Shown here in pieces: positions 54,690-63,847 of a stretch of DNA of 64,000 nt. This DNA is from Lachnospiraceae bacterium (GTDB lineage Bacteria > Bacillota > Clostridia > Lachnospirales > Lachnospiraceae): assembly GCA_022510745.1 (NCBI GenBank), contig JAFLSY010000003.1, positions 124,001-188,000 on the forward strand, written 5' to 3'. Numbering within the stretch: the stretch's first letter is position 1; the number at the start of each line of letters is the position of its first letter. The position numbers were made by a program, and so were the translations under genes. The notes below the pieces were generated by a model. That model saw nothing but the letters and a program-made list of their open reading frames with translations. It ran no database searches and had not been told where the DNA came from.

Positions 54690-55571
54690 CTATCTTGTGG
54701 CTTTCTGCCTGATAGCCTGTAATTCTTCTACCGTAAATGTATAATGTCGGTTACAGAAATGACAATTCACCTCTATCTCCTTACCGTCATTGATCATATC
54801 CTCTATTTCCGCCCGGCCGATGCTGATGAGCGCTTTTTCCACCCGCTCCTTACTGCAGTTACAGAAAAACTGCAGGGGTTTGGTATCCGTAAATTCCGGT
54901 TCAAGACCCTCCAAAAGAATCTTAAGCAGCTGCTCGGGCGTATTACCCGCATCTAATAAGGAAGTGACGGAACTGATCCTGCCGAGGTTTTCCTCCAGCT
55001 TATCGATAACCGCATCCTCCGCAAAAGGCATGAGCTGGATAATAAACCCGCCTGCCTGTCTGACCGTATTGTCCCGATTCATCAGCACCCCCAGTCCGAC
55101 TGAGGAAGGCACCTGCTCCGAGGCAGCAAAATAAGCAGTCAAATCCTCGGCTATTTCGCCCGTCTGTAAAACAGTCTGCCCCACATAGGGTTCTTTTAAT
55201 CCCATATCCTTGATGACACGCAATGTACCCTGTCCAACTGCGCCGCCTACGTCCAGCTTGCCTGCCGCATTGGCAGGCAGAATCACTCCCGGCTCGTTTA
55301 CATATCCTTTGACCCGGCCCTTCGCATCCGCAGTTACCGTCAGTCCTCCCATGGGACCGTCCCCGCTAATCTGCAGGGTCAACAAATCGTCCTCTCCTTT
55401 TAACATGCTGCCCATCATGCAGCCTGCCGAGAGCAGTCTTCCTAGAGCTGCCGTTGCTACAGGACTGGTGTTGTGCGCATTTTTAGCCTGCTCCACAAGT
55501 TCTCTTGTTGTGCAGGCAAAGGCACGCAGCTGCGCACCGGCCGCCGTCGCCCTCACCATATAATCCGGCAT
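54690..55571 (-). CDS. hslO: Redox-regulated chaperone Hsp33
   Basis: Started at the ATG at 55569-55571 (MPDYMVRATAAGAQLRAF), giving 293 residues; longer frames would overlap the upstream methyltransferase. The C-terminal redox switch has the four zinc cysteines as CNC and CHFC. It prevents aggregation on oxidative stress. It lies 16 bp after the methyltransferase gene. Confidence 0.95.
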   Translation of the reverse strand: MPDYMVRATAAGAQLRAFACTTRELVEQAKNAHNTSPVATAALGRLLSAGCMMGSMLKGEDDLLTLQISGDGPMGGLTVTADAKGRVKGYVNEPGVILPANAAGKLDVGGAVGQGTLRVIKDMGLKEPYVGQTVLQTGEIAEDLTAYFAASEQVPSSVGLGVLMNRDNTVRQAGGFIIQLMPFAEDAVIDKLEENLGRISSVTSLLDAGNTPEQLLKILLEGLEPEFTDTKPLQFFCNCSKERVEKALISIGRAEIEDMINDGKEIEVNCHFCNRHYTFTVEELQAIRQKATR

Positions 55572-55587
55572 TTTAGATCCGTCCCTT

Positions 55588-56379
55588 CTATTGTTTTCCC
55601 TGCTCTTTAGCAAGGATATAAATCCGCTCGCTTTTCTCTGTCGCTGCTTCATGGGTATCCGCATCCAGTACTAACTCCACCTTCATGCCCGCCTCCTGCA
55701 CAAGGCGTACCATCTGCTCTGCGGTATACCCCCGCTGATAATGGGTTTCCGTGAACTTTCGATAAAGCTGTTCCTTCTCCTTTACAAATACCGTCACATC
55801 ATATTCGTTGATTTCCTCTTCCGCATGATAGTAATTTTCCCAGATAAAGCTGCAATTTTCTCTATTTTCCGCTATTGTGGCATCTCCGATGATCTCCGCA
55901 TACTTATAAACCGTATTGAAATCAAAGATAAAGATACCGCCCGGAAAGAGATAATTATTCACCAGCTTAAAGATCTGCAGCAGCTCCTCTTCCTCCAGAA
56001 TATAATTCAGGGAATCGCAGACACTGAAGACGGTTCCAACCGTACTGTAGAGAGAAAGCTCCCGCATATCCTGCTGCAAATAGAGGATTTCCTGACCGGA
56101 GCGCTCCCGCTTTTCCATGGCCCGCTCCAACATCTCTCCCGAGCAGTCGATCCCCACCATATCATAACCGTCTGCCGCAAAAAGTTCCGTCAGCGTTCCG
56201 GTTCCGCAGCCCAAATCCACTACCAGATTCCGCTCCGACTCCAGTATATCCTTCGCCTGTTCCGGCTTGGAAATTCCGTATTGTTCTATTAAGCCCTTGA
56301 TGAAGTGAAACCACTCTTCATAGGGCGTATCGTCCATAAAAGTATCGTAGACACCAGCAAAATCCCTATATGCTTCCAA
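55588..56379 (-). CDS. SAM-dependent methyltransferase
   Basis: A 263-residue class I methyltransferase: VVDLGCGTGTLTE (motif I), MVGIDCSGEMLERA, QQDMREL and FDFN. The N-terminal YRDFAGVYDTFMDD is typical of the YodH/UbiE-like group found next to hslO in Clostridia. The substrate is unknown. One bp separates it from the popT-like gene. Confidence 0.9.
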   Translation of the reverse strand: MEAYRDFAGVYDTFMDDTPYEEWFHFIKGLIEQYGISKPEQAKDILESERNLVVDLGCGTGTLTELFAADGYDMVGIDCSGEMLERAMEKRERSGQEILYLQQDMRELSLYSTVGTVFSVCDSLNYILEEEELLQIFKLVNNYLFPGGIFIFDFNTVYKYAEIIGDATIAENRENCSFIWENYYHAEEEINEYDVTVFVKEKEQLYRKFTETHYQRGYTAEQMVRLVQEAGMKVELVLDADTHEAATEKSERIYILAKEQGKQ

Positions 56380-56380
56380 T

Positions 56381-57238
56381 TTATTCCCCCAGTTTCATCG
56401 CAATAAAGAAGCCCAAAGGAAGAGTGATCACACTTGCAACTACCGCAAGAACACTCACGCCTGCAAAGCTTCCCAGATTCATCAGTACAATCGCAATGGG
56501 CGAAGCCACGATCAATCCGATGATCGCCCAAAAAGCATAGAGCGGGAATTTCACAAAAATGATCTCAATCAGCTTCGCTATCGCAAAGATTCCCACTACC
56601 ACACCGATACCGAAAGGCACCAATACCCCAAATCCCTTTAGTATGCCGTCCACGTCAAAAGCAGTCAGTGCCCTAATGAAGGCATTAATATTTTCGATAA
56701 TAGGATGGTAATAACCAAGCAGCAGCAGAATCATGGAGCCGCTCACGCCGGGAACTACCATGGTGGCGGAAGCAATAATGCCGATCATAAACAAGAGCAG
56801 CACATGCAGAAAATTAAAACTCAAATCCGCCTGAGTCCCCTCTCTCTCTCCTATCGCTGCCAAGACCACTACAAAAGCAAAAAACAGCAAACAAGCCACA
56901 ATATGCCCGGCTTTCAGCTTATTGCCCTTTACCTTTTTTGCCACTGCGGGCAGTCCGCCCAAGATCAGACCTACAAACAGCAGATTTGTGGGTACGGGAT
57001 AGTTTACAAAGAGATATTCCAGTCCGAAAGAACTGGCAATCAGGGCGATACCCGCACCGATGACAATGGGTATTAAAAATCCCACGCTCTTCTTAAACTC
57101 TTTAAACAAATGCGTAATGCAGTGAATCAATCTGTCATAGATGCCCATGGAAACCGCCATGGTACCTCCGCTGACACCGGGAATGATATTGGCAATCCCA
57201 ATGACCGCACCTTTACAAATACTTTTCAGAAACTCCAT
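56381..57238 (-). CDS. DUF368 family polyprenyl-phosphate transporter (PopT-like)
   Basis: A 285-residue protein with about eight membrane segments. It carries the two DUF368 signatures NIIPGVSGGTMA near the start and MVVPGVSGSMIL in the middle, an inverted repeat of re-entrant loops. DUF368 proteins (PopT) return undecaprenyl phosphate to the inner face of the membrane. AGGAGG precedes the ATG. It lies in the operon hisC, popT-like, methyltransferase, hslO. Confidence 0.92.
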   Translation of the reverse strand: MEFLKSICKGAVIGIANIIPGVSGGTMAVSMGIYDRLIHCITHLFKEFKKSVGFLIPIVIGAGIALIASSFGLEYLFVNYPVPTNLLFVGLILGGLPAVAKKVKGNKLKAGHIVACLLFFAFVVVLAAIGEREGTQADLSFNFLHVLLLFMIGIIASATMVVPGVSGSMILLLLGYYHPIIENINAFIRALTAFDVDGILKGFGVLVPFGIGVVVGIFAIAKLIEIIFVKFPLYAFWAIIGLIVASPIAIVLMNLGSFAGVSVLAVVASVITLPLGFFIAMKLGE

Positions 57239-57253
57239 ACCTTTTCCTCCTGC

Positions 57254-58315
57254 TTATTGATGGGCTGCCACGATTTCCCGCAGCGCCAATAAAAGCTTAT
57301 CCATCTGCTCCTTGGTTCCTATGGTAATCCGAAGATAGTCTGCAATACGGGGTCTCTCCCAATGTCTGACAAAAATACTCCGGCTCTTTAACTCTTCAAA
57401 CAGTACTTTGCCCGGTATACTCTCATGCGCAGCAAAAATAAAGTTAGCCTTAGAATCCGGAAAGGTAAAACCTAACTGACGCAGCTTGCCTTTCATCCAC
57501 TCCCTGGTTTCTATGATGTTGGCATTACAGGCCTTAAAGTAAGCATCGTCCTTCACTGCTTCCACGCCCAGCACCTGAGAGGTTCTGTTCATAGTATACG
57601 AGTTAAATGAAAATTTAACATTTTTCAAATACCCGATCAACTTCTCATTTCCCATGGCAAAACCGATTCGCATTCCCGCCATGGAACGAGATTTGGAAAA
57701 AGTCTGCACCACCAGCAGATTCTCATACTTAGATAAAAGAGGAAGGCAGCTTGTCCCGCCAAAGTCAATATAGGCCTCGTCCACAATCACCACCACGCCG
57801 GGATTGGCTTTTAAAATTTCTTCTACCAGTTCCACCGGCTCAAATACACCCGTGGGTGCGTTGGGATTGGGAAAGACAATGCCGCCGTTTTCCTGCTTAT
57901 AGTCCGCAGCCCGCAGTCTGAACTCCTCATCCAGGGAACAAGCTTTATAAGGAATCCTATAAAGATCCGCCCACACATCATAAAAGGAATACGTGATATC
58001 CGGGAAGAGAATGGGCCTATTCGAATTAAAAAAGGTCAAGAAAGCCATGGCCAGTACATCATCAGAGCCCACCCCCACAAATACCTGGGTGGGAAGAATC
58101 CCGTAATATTCCGCCAAAATTTTCGTCAGTTCCTCCGAATCCGGATCGGGATAGAGCCGCAGGGAAGCTTCATCAAATTCCGCTAACAACCTTTCCACTC
58201 CCGGTGCGGGTGGATAGGGATTTTCATTTGTATTTAATTTAATAACGCCCGTATTTTTAGGTTGTTCCCCGGGTATATAGGGATCGACCTGTCTGATATT
58301 TTCTTCCCAGCTCAT
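57254..58315 (-). CDS. hisC: Histidinol-phosphate aminotransferase
   Basis: A 353-residue class II aminotransferase. The PLP-binding Lys 208 is in TFSKSRSMAGMRIG, with LNTNENPYPPAP at the start and VDEAYIDF before it. It acts in histidine synthesis and, in many Firmicutes, also on aromatic amino acids. It is apart from any other his gene here. Confidence 0.92.
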   Translation of the reverse strand: MSWEENIRQVDPYIPGEQPKNTGVIKLNTNENPYPPAPGVERLLAEFDEASLRLYPDPDSEELTKILAEYYGILPTQVFVGVGSDDVLAMAFLTFFNSNRPILFPDITYSFYDVWADLYRIPYKACSLDEEFRLRAADYKQENGGIVFPNPNAPTGVFEPVELVEEILKANPGVVVIVDEAYIDFGGTSCLPLLSKYENLLVVQTFSKSRSMAGMRIGFAMGNEKLIGYLKNVKFSFNSYTMNRTSQVLGVEAVKDDAYFKACNANIIETREWMKGKLRQLGFTFPDSKANFIFAAHESIPGKVLFEELKSRSIFVRHWERPRIADYLRITIGTKEQMDKLLLALREIVAAHQ

Positions 58316-58345
58316 ATCTGTTTAACCTTTCGTCTCCTGCACATA

Positions 58346-58371
58346 TCCGGTCCGCCATAAGGCAGACCGGA
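58346..58371 (-). other. Stable hairpin between the surface-protein gene and hisC
   Basis: TCCGGTC and GACCGGA, with inner GCC/GGC, form a tight stem (58346-58371) without a U-tract. It could slow decay or weakly terminate the surface-protein transcript. Confidence 0.5.
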
Positions 58372-58398
58372 CAAATATCTGACGACATTTTACCATGT

Positions 58399-60141
58399 CT
58401 AAAGTACAAAGTCCACACATTCTTCCAACGGCTGGCGCAGTTTATAGTCCTCTCCATGCACCACCAGATCTTCTCCGCCGTGCTTTTTCACCAGCCTGCC
58501 CTTAAACATCAAGCGATATCTTGGGGTTCCTTTGGTTTCCAGCATATATTCCGGCAGATACAGTTCAAATTCCTGTTTTTTCCTTTTTAAATGCAGCAGA
58601 CCTATCCGCTTGTACTCCTCCCCTCCGTTATAACAGTAGAGTACCGCACTATGCAGCCAGATAAGTCGAAACAGCAAGCCTGCACCCGCTACCAGCAATC
58701 CGCTTCCGATCAAAGACTGTAAATGTGTTTTGATATATAATATAAATTCGGTAAAAAAATCATTTTCCTGTTTCTGTAAATCAGCTTCATTTCCTTTATG
58801 GGAGGCCAGGGTAGTTTTTATGACCGCGGTATATCTCTTTGCATGCGGTATAACGGCTTCCTGCTTTTGTCTTCCTGCTTGCATTTTCATAAGCATATTG
58901 AATATGCCTGCCCCGGAAAACAAATTGGAATCTGCACTATTTTCATTCTGATCAAGATCTTCTTGTATCAAAACATCTGCATTTTCTTCTGTCCCGGTAT
59001 TTCCCCGTCCTGAAGATCCGTTGCTTCCGGAAGCTTGTGAAGACTTGCGCGCTCCCTCCCTATCGTCTGCTGCATTTGAAGCGCTTCCGGAGATTTTCCC
59101 TGAACTTGTGGAATTCGTCTTTTGAGAAGATGATGATGCCTGCGAAGATGCTGAAAGCGTACTGTCTGCAGGAACCCCGGAAACATCCGATGAGGATGAT
59201 CCCACCGGAGAGGAAGACGGAGGCGGTGTTCGAGACGGTTCCTGCGGATAAGGAAACGCACTGCGTTTTAATGAGCCTGTAGCAATATTTCCTGCTTTGT
59301 CCCGAACAGCTAACTGTATATCTTTTCCTTCTTCCAGAAGAATACCTGAGGATGCGCTCCAACTCTGACCTCCGTCAAAAGAATACGCCTGCGCATCCAG
59401 TCCGCTTTCATGGTCTTCCGCAATAATATTCACAAAAATTGCGGTTTTACTCATCTCCGCTGTATTCCCGTTTGCGCTTTTTATAACAGGAGGCGTTTTA
59501 TCAATACAGCCGATTCCTATTGAAGCGCTGATACTTCTCCCCAAAGTATCTGTAGCGGTGACGGAATAGGTACCGTTTTCCGTAACATATAACTTTCCGT
59601 CTTCCCACGAATAGTTGATATTTCCAATTGTTAAATCTTGTTTTAGTTCATATATACCGGCCGTCAACATGACTCCGCTGTTCGTCCAATTATCATCCGC
59701 ACTGATCGTGAGCATTGCCGTGCTTTCTCCTTCTTCAATTCCGCAGTTCAATACCTTACTGGTACTGACATGGATTCCGGGCATTGGCTCATCCCATCGG
59801 GAATGCACGGTTCCACAGGTCTTACAGGTAGTGGAACCGTTTTTCTGCCAGCTTCCTCCTTTTAACATACACTTATAGGTATCGGCGGCCACAAAATGGT
59901 CCGTTCCTTTAGCGCAGGTTGTACAATAATAAATACCGGAATCGGTAGTTCTCTGCATGGTATGATAGTATTCACAGCTTGTCGTCACTTCTTTATAACA
60001 GTTATTACCATGGGTATGAGTGAATCCGGCTTCGCTGCTGACAAAATAACCTGCCTTTACCTGCAGAAAGGTGCAAAAGAATAAAACTGCCACTGTTAGG
60101 GTTATCAGTCCATAAAAAAGAGTAACTCTAATATTTTGCAT
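58399..60141 (-). CDS. Surface-exposed Cys-rich and Ig-like membrane protein
   Basis: A 580-residue protein with signal anchor (1-31) and a Cys/His-rich segment (41-112) made of short repeats with CxxC pairs (YYCTTCAKG, CKTCGTVH). Next come two Ig-like strand domains (about 125-290), a Ser-rich linker (300-380), a second membrane segment (about 476-503) and an 80-residue cytoplasmic tail. AGGAGG precedes the ATG. The build suggests a surface sensor that signals inward; no known family covers the whole. Confidence 0.75.
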   Translation of the reverse strand: MQNIRVTLFYGLITLTVAVLFFCTFLQVKAGYFVSSEAGFTHTHGNNCYKEVTTSCEYYHTMQRTTDSGIYYCTTCAKGTDHFVAADTYKCMLKGGSWQKNGSTTCKTCGTVHSRWDEPMPGIHVSTSKVLNCGIEEGESTAMLTISADDNWTNSGVMLTAGIYELKQDLTIGNINYSWEDGKLYVTENGTYSVTATDTLGRSISASIGIGCIDKTPPVIKSANGNTAEMSKTAIFVNIIAEDHESGLDAQAYSFDGGQSWSASSGILLEEGKDIQLAVRDKAGNIATGSLKRSAFPYPQEPSRTPPPSSSPVGSSSSDVSGVPADSTLSASSQASSSSQKTNSTSSGKISGSASNAADDREGARKSSQASGSNGSSGRGNTGTEENADVLIQEDLDQNENSADSNLFSGAGIFNMLMKMQAGRQKQEAVIPHAKRYTAVIKTTLASHKGNEADLQKQENDFFTEFILYIKTHLQSLIGSGLLVAGAGLLFRLIWLHSAVLYCYNGGEEYKRIGLLHLKRKKQEFELYLPEYMLETKGTPRYRLMFKGRLVKKHGGEDLVVHGEDYKLRQPLEECVDFVL

Positions 60142-60171
60142 AAAAAAACCTCCTGAATTAAATGATGGCGC

Positions 60172-60186
60172 TTTGAGAATCTCAAA
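60172..60186. promoter_or_regulatory. Possible operator upstream of the surface-protein gene
   Basis: TTTGAGA and TCTCAAA are perfect 7-bp arms around one base, about 30-45 bp before the start codon. The rest of the 190-bp gap (60142-60332) holds no gene that I can support. Confidence 0.4.
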
Positions 60187-60332
60187 TCGCAGCCCGCTTC
60201 ATTCAATTCAACAGGTATGTAGGTAATGTTATCACGATTTTATTCTTTTGCCTATTGGCGCTTTTTCACAGTTTTATACCCTTGTTTTTTCAACATATTT
60301 ACCAAGGCGAATTTTAATTGAAAAGCCCTTCC

Positions 60333-61340
60333 TCATTGGCCGGCCTCTTCCCGATAATGCGCGGCCTCCTCAGGCAGCCCCAACTTATCATAACACAAAG
60401 CCAGTTTATTAAGAGTTTCTTTTCCCGCAGTCTTCAGTGCCAGTATCGGCTCTGTTTCATAACATGCGTTATAATACCAGATGGCCGCTTCCTCAAAATC
60501 CTCCTTCTCAAAATAGAAATCTCCAAACTCCTTGCAAAGCTCACTGCAGCCGCCTTCCGCCAATACTTTGATAGCAAATTTAAAGAACAGCGCATCATCT
60601 CCGCCTCTTCTGGCTGCCGCTGCCGTTACCAGACACGCCTCCTTTACAGTATCTTCCTCCCTATCCGTATCCCGAGCTGCTTCATAAAAAACAGACTGCG
60701 CCCGTATAAAATCTTCGTCTTCTCCGGCCAAAAATAACTCTTTTGCATACATATTTAACAGCCGTCCGGAAAGCCGCTCTCCTCTCTCCACAGTACGCAG
60801 GAACACAGCAAAGTCCCTTCCCGCATGGGAGGACTGAGGCATATGGGTAATCACTATATCACTGTCATAAATCACAGGAGAAATTCTGACAGTTTCATGA
60901 ATGGGCTCCTGCCATACAAACTCCCGAAGCCGCTTAAAAAGCTTAGGCCTGTATTCCTCATCAAAATTATAGACCGTCCCAAACTGCAGCTGATTGCCAT
61001 ATTTCATCTGGACAATCTCCACTTCGGGTAGCAAAGCTTCCTTTAAAATCCTGAACCGTTCCCTGTTCTCTTCATCCAATACCTCATCTGCATCCGCAGA
61101 ATAAATATAGTCTTTCGTCGCTTTGGAAAAGGCAAAATTTCTGGCGGCGGCAAAATCGTCTATCCAGGTAAAATCATATAGAAAAACGCCCGGATAGGCC
61201 GCTGCAATCTCTTTGGTGGAATCCGTAGAGCCGGTATCTACGATAATCAGCTCATCCACCAAATCTGCCACCGAATCCAGGCATCTTTTTAATACTTTTT
61301 CTTCATTTTTTACAATCATGCAAAGACTAACTGTGATCAT
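60333..61340 (-). CDS. Family 2 glycosyltransferase with TPR-like C-terminus
   Basis: A 335-residue protein: GT-A domain (about 1-220) with SLCMIVKNEEKVLKRCLDSV, VDTGSTDSTKEIA and the metal site DADEVLD, then TPR-like helices (EEAAIWYYNACY, LNKLALCYDKLG). This form is common in Clostridia, where relatives modify surface proteins or flagellin. It follows carD-like by 21 bp and precedes the surface-protein gene at 58399, a possible target. Confidence 0.9.
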   Translation of the reverse strand: MITVSLCMIVKNEEKVLKRCLDSVADLVDELIIVDTGSTDSTKEIAAAYPGVFLYDFTWIDDFAAARNFAFSKATKDYIYSADADEVLDEENRERFRILKEALLPEVEIVQMKYGNQLQFGTVYNFDEEYRPKLFKRLREFVWQEPIHETVRISPVIYDSDIVITHMPQSSHAGRDFAVFLRTVERGERLSGRLLNMYAKELFLAGEDEDFIRAQSVFYEAARDTDREEDTVKEACLVTAAAARRGGDDALFFKFAIKVLAEGGCSELCKEFGDFYFEKEDFEEAAIWYYNACYETEPILALKTAGKETLNKLALCYDKLGLPEEAAHYREEAGQ

Positions 61341-61361
61341 AGGCCTTCCTTTTTGTGCCTC

Positions 61362-61859
61362 TTAAACGAATTTACCCTCAATGCATTCTGCAATCTCATC
61401 TTTGTTCATTCCAAGTACCAGCGCCAGTTCTCCACAAAGTTTCTCCTCGGCCAACTTATAATATCTGCTGTCCACGGCAGTCACCTTATGTCCTTTCTCC
61501 AATCTGTTCTTCTTGCGGAAATACAAAGTTTTCCATAGCTTGATCCAATCCGTGCAGTTATTGGACTGCATACACTCCCGATAAAGCGCTTCTACAGCTT
61601 TTTCATCGCGAATGGTCAATACCTGGGTCTGAGGAATGGAATCTAAAAGACGGTCCGCTTCCGTCTTGGTTAGAATCCTGCGAATAGACACCTGTTCGCT
61701 GTCCACGGGAAGGTACACCGTAGAGGTATCCGAATAGATGGGCTTTAACATATAGTATTTTCTTTTTTTATCTACACCGCTGATATTCAGCGTGGTAATA
61801 TCATAAATCTTGCAGACACCGTTACTACCGCAGACTACATATTCGCCAACTTCAAACAT
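61362..61859 (-). CDS. CarD-family transcription regulator
   Basis: Started at the ATG at 61857-61859 (MFEVGEYVVCGSNGVCKI) after GGAGG, giving 165 residues. The N-terminal RNA-polymerase interaction domain (Tudor-like, about 1-60) and the helical DNA-binding part (about 75-165) are both present. CarD proteins stabilise the open promoter complex. A plausible promoter lies at 61885-61914. Confidence 0.93.
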   Translation of the reverse strand: MFEVGEYVVCGSNGVCKIYDITTLNISGVDKKRKYYMLKPIYSDTSTVYLPVDSEQVSIRRILTKTEADRLLDSIPQTQVLTIRDEKAVEALYRECMQSNNCTDWIKLWKTLYFRKKNRLEKGHKVTAVDSRYYKLAEEKLCGELALVLGMNKDEIAECIEGKFV

Positions 61860-61884
61860 ACTGACATTTCCTCCTTTTACTGCT

Positions 61885-61914
61885 ATTTTAGCAGAAAAAT
61901 CCAGCAAATGTCAG
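61885..61914 (-). promoter_or_regulatory. Promoter of the CarD-GT2 unit
   Basis: CTGACA (61909-61914), an 18-bp spacer and TAAAAT (61885-61890). Confidence 0.55.
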
Positions 61915-62000
61915 CGTTTTTTGACGACGGAAATAAATTTTGTTAATTTTGCTGACAATATATCGATGTTTCCTTGTGCAATTTTATCACTTTCCGAGTA

Positions 62001-63374
62001 TCATTTTAGCAGCATAAAGAAATCTTCCATGGGCATAGGTTTGTAATAGTAGAATCCCTGTGCTCTCTTACAGCCACAGCCTACCAGGAAATCCTGCTGC
62101 TCTTGGTCTTCCACACCCTCCACAATCACTTCCAGATTCAGTTCTTTTAACATATTAATGGTATTGCTGACCACTATCCTGCTCTTGGGATTGCTCATAT
62201 CCCCAATAAAGCCCTTATCAATCTTAATCTCATCCACCGGCTGGGTCTGCAGCATGGCCATAGTGGAATAGCCGGTTCCAAAATCGTCCATGGAGAGTAA
62301 AAATCCATGCTCCTTCAACTCCTGCATGCTGGTATACATAAGATTTTCCGTTTTTAAGAAACCGCTTTCCGTCAATTCCAAAGGCACATAGTGGGGCGGT
62401 ACATGATACTCATCTTTTAAATGAATGAGACAGTCCTTAAAGGTGTTGTCATAAACATGGAGTCGGGATATGTTGATGGAAATTGGTACGACTTTCTTCC
62501 CATCTTCCAGACGCTTTCCGATATATTTAAACACTTCCGTCCATACATAAATATCTACATTGATAATAAAACCATTTTTCTCCAGAACAGGAATAAATTC
62601 TGCAGGGCCGACAATGCCCTTTTCAGGATGGCACCAGCGTACCAGCGCTTCGCCGCCTATAATTTCTCCGGTTTCCATATTTACTTTCGGTTGAATATAA
62701 ACTCTGAACTGTCCGGTTTCCAGCGCTTCTACAATGTCGTTCTCTATCTGCTTTTCCAGGAGCATCTGCTTACGCATAGTCTCATCAAAGAAAGCATAAT
62801 TGGAATAAAATTTTCCTTTTATGGTATTCATGGCCAGAGAAGCATAATCCCTCATATAGCTGACAGACATGGTGGGATCCGTTGCAATGCAGATACCGAA
62901 AGCCGGCAATACCTTACAGGCTATCTTAAATTCAGCAATCTTTCGAGTGATATCCTTTACGATCTCAACTAATTCCTGCTGCTCTTCAAATGGGGTCAGC
63001 ATGGCAAAAATATCCGCTCTGAAATGAGATACGATAACCAGTTCTGATTCATACCTCCTAAATGCATTGGCAATGCATTTTAACAGCTCATCACCCGCTG
63101 TCCTTCCGCAAAATTCATTGACAGTCTTAAAATTGGCCAAATCCATTAAGATTAAAGCATATTTTAAATCTGGATTTAATCGCATAACCTCCGCACCTTT
63201 ATACTGAAATGCTCGCAGATTATACAAATCGGTCATAAATGTACGGTTGCTCTCCACATTATGCTCCGCCATTTTACGTAAGGAATAAAGATACATTTCC
63301 ATATTTTTGGTTTCCGTATCCTGAACAGGCAATCCGTCTTGAATTTTTAGGGATTTTGTTTCATCATTTTTCAT
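62001..63374 (-). CDS. EAL phosphodiesterase with degenerate GGDEF domain
   Basis: A 457-residue cytoplasmic protein. The GGDEF position reads RADIF (119-123), so cyclase activity is lost. The EAL domain keeps EAL (242-244), LELTESG, MDDFGTGYS and VEGVED, so it should cleave c-di-GMP. It is a single gene with a likely promoter at 63450-63478. Confidence 0.92.
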   Translation of the reverse strand: MKNDETKSLKIQDGLPVQDTETKNMEMYLYSLRKMAEHNVESNRTFMTDLYNLRAFQYKGAEVMRLNPDLKYALILMDLANFKTVNEFCGRTAGDELLKCIANAFRRYESELVIVSHFRADIFAMLTPFEEQQELVEIVKDITRKIAEFKIACKVLPAFGICIATDPTMSVSYMRDYASLAMNTIKGKFYSNYAFFDETMRKQMLLEKQIENDIVEALETGQFRVYIQPKVNMETGEIIGGEALVRWCHPEKGIVGPAEFIPVLEKNGFIINVDIYVWTEVFKYIGKRLEDGKKVVPISINISRLHVYDNTFKDCLIHLKDEYHVPPHYVPLELTESGFLKTENLMYTSMQELKEHGFLLSMDDFGTGYSTMAMLQTQPVDEIKIDKGFIGDMSNPKSRIVVSNTINMLKELNLEVIVEGVEDQEQQDFLVGCGCKRAQGFYYYKPMPMEDFFMLLK

Positions 63375-63449
63375 AACTTTTTCTTGCCTTCCGCCCGGTT
63401 ATTTTGCCCTTTACGCCGCATTGCTGCATAACATTGTCTCTATTAGAAT

Positions 63450-63478
63450 ATTATACCTTATATTTCAAATTATTTCCA
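63450..63478 (-). promoter_or_regulatory. Likely promoter of the EAL gene
   Basis: TGGAAA (63473-63478), a 17-bp spacer and TATAAT (63450-63455). Confidence 0.5.
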
Positions 63479-63546
63479 CATTAATTTGAATATAAAATAT
63501 TATTCTGAATATTTTAAAGAAATTAAGTTGTTTTTTTATGTGCCTG

Positions 63547-63575
63547 TTGTAGTTTTATAAAAAAAAGATTATAAT
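63547..63575 (+). promoter_or_regulatory. Promoter of the 37-residue membrane peptide
   Basis: TTGTAG (63547-63552), a 17-bp A/T-rich spacer and TATAAT (63570-63575). Confidence 0.75.
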
Positions 63576-63613
63576 AAATATAAAGATCAAATTTTTGAAA
63601 GAAGGAGAATATT

Positions 63614-63727
63614 ATGGAGTTCTTGTTACTAGGCGGCGGCCTGTTGATTATTTTATTTGCAGTGATTATTTCCGTTGTTTCTTCCGTCGTATCCGCTGTT
63701 GCAGCCGACCAGGATGTCGAAGACTAA
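63614..63727 (+). CDS. 37-residue single-span membrane peptide
   Basis: ATG at 63614 after GGAGAATATT. The peptide is MEFLLLGGGLLIILFAVI, continues ISVVSSVVSAVAADQDVED and stops at 63727. It is one hydrophobic helix (about 2-30) with a short acidic tail. Its own strong promoter and good ribosome site argue that it is real. Function unknown; small regulatory membrane peptides and toxins have this build. Confidence 0.7.
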   Translation: MEFLLLGGGLLIILFAVIISVVSSVVSAVAADQDVED

Positions 63728-63774
63728 ACATGCGGCTAAGTTATATGCTCATATCAATATCGGTAATACTATCG

Positions 63775-63814
63775 CCATAGAGTTATGTCTCTGATTGGAG
63801 GCATAACTCTATGG
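63775..63814. repeat. 13-bp inverted repeat
   Basis: CCATAGAGTTATG (63775-63787) and CATAACTCTATGG (63802-63814) are perfect arms around 14 bases, with partial extension outward. No clear U-tract on either strand. It lies between the membrane peptide and the convergent serine hydrolase and may act as a two-way terminator. Confidence 0.65.
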
Positions 63815-63847
63815 TGATATGTTGAAATCAGTAATATATGTCCGCTC

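Noticed and set aside
60187..60332. Possible c-di-GMP riboswitch before the surface-protein gene
   Set aside because: I looked for the conserved parts of the c-di-GMP-I aptamer near GGCAAA and did not find the core or the P1 pairing.
63595..63780. 61-codon frame on the plus strand overlapping the membrane peptide
   Set aside because: Its start precedes the ribosome site that serves the ATG at 63614, and its protein is full of Arg and Cys, as expected of a shifted frame.
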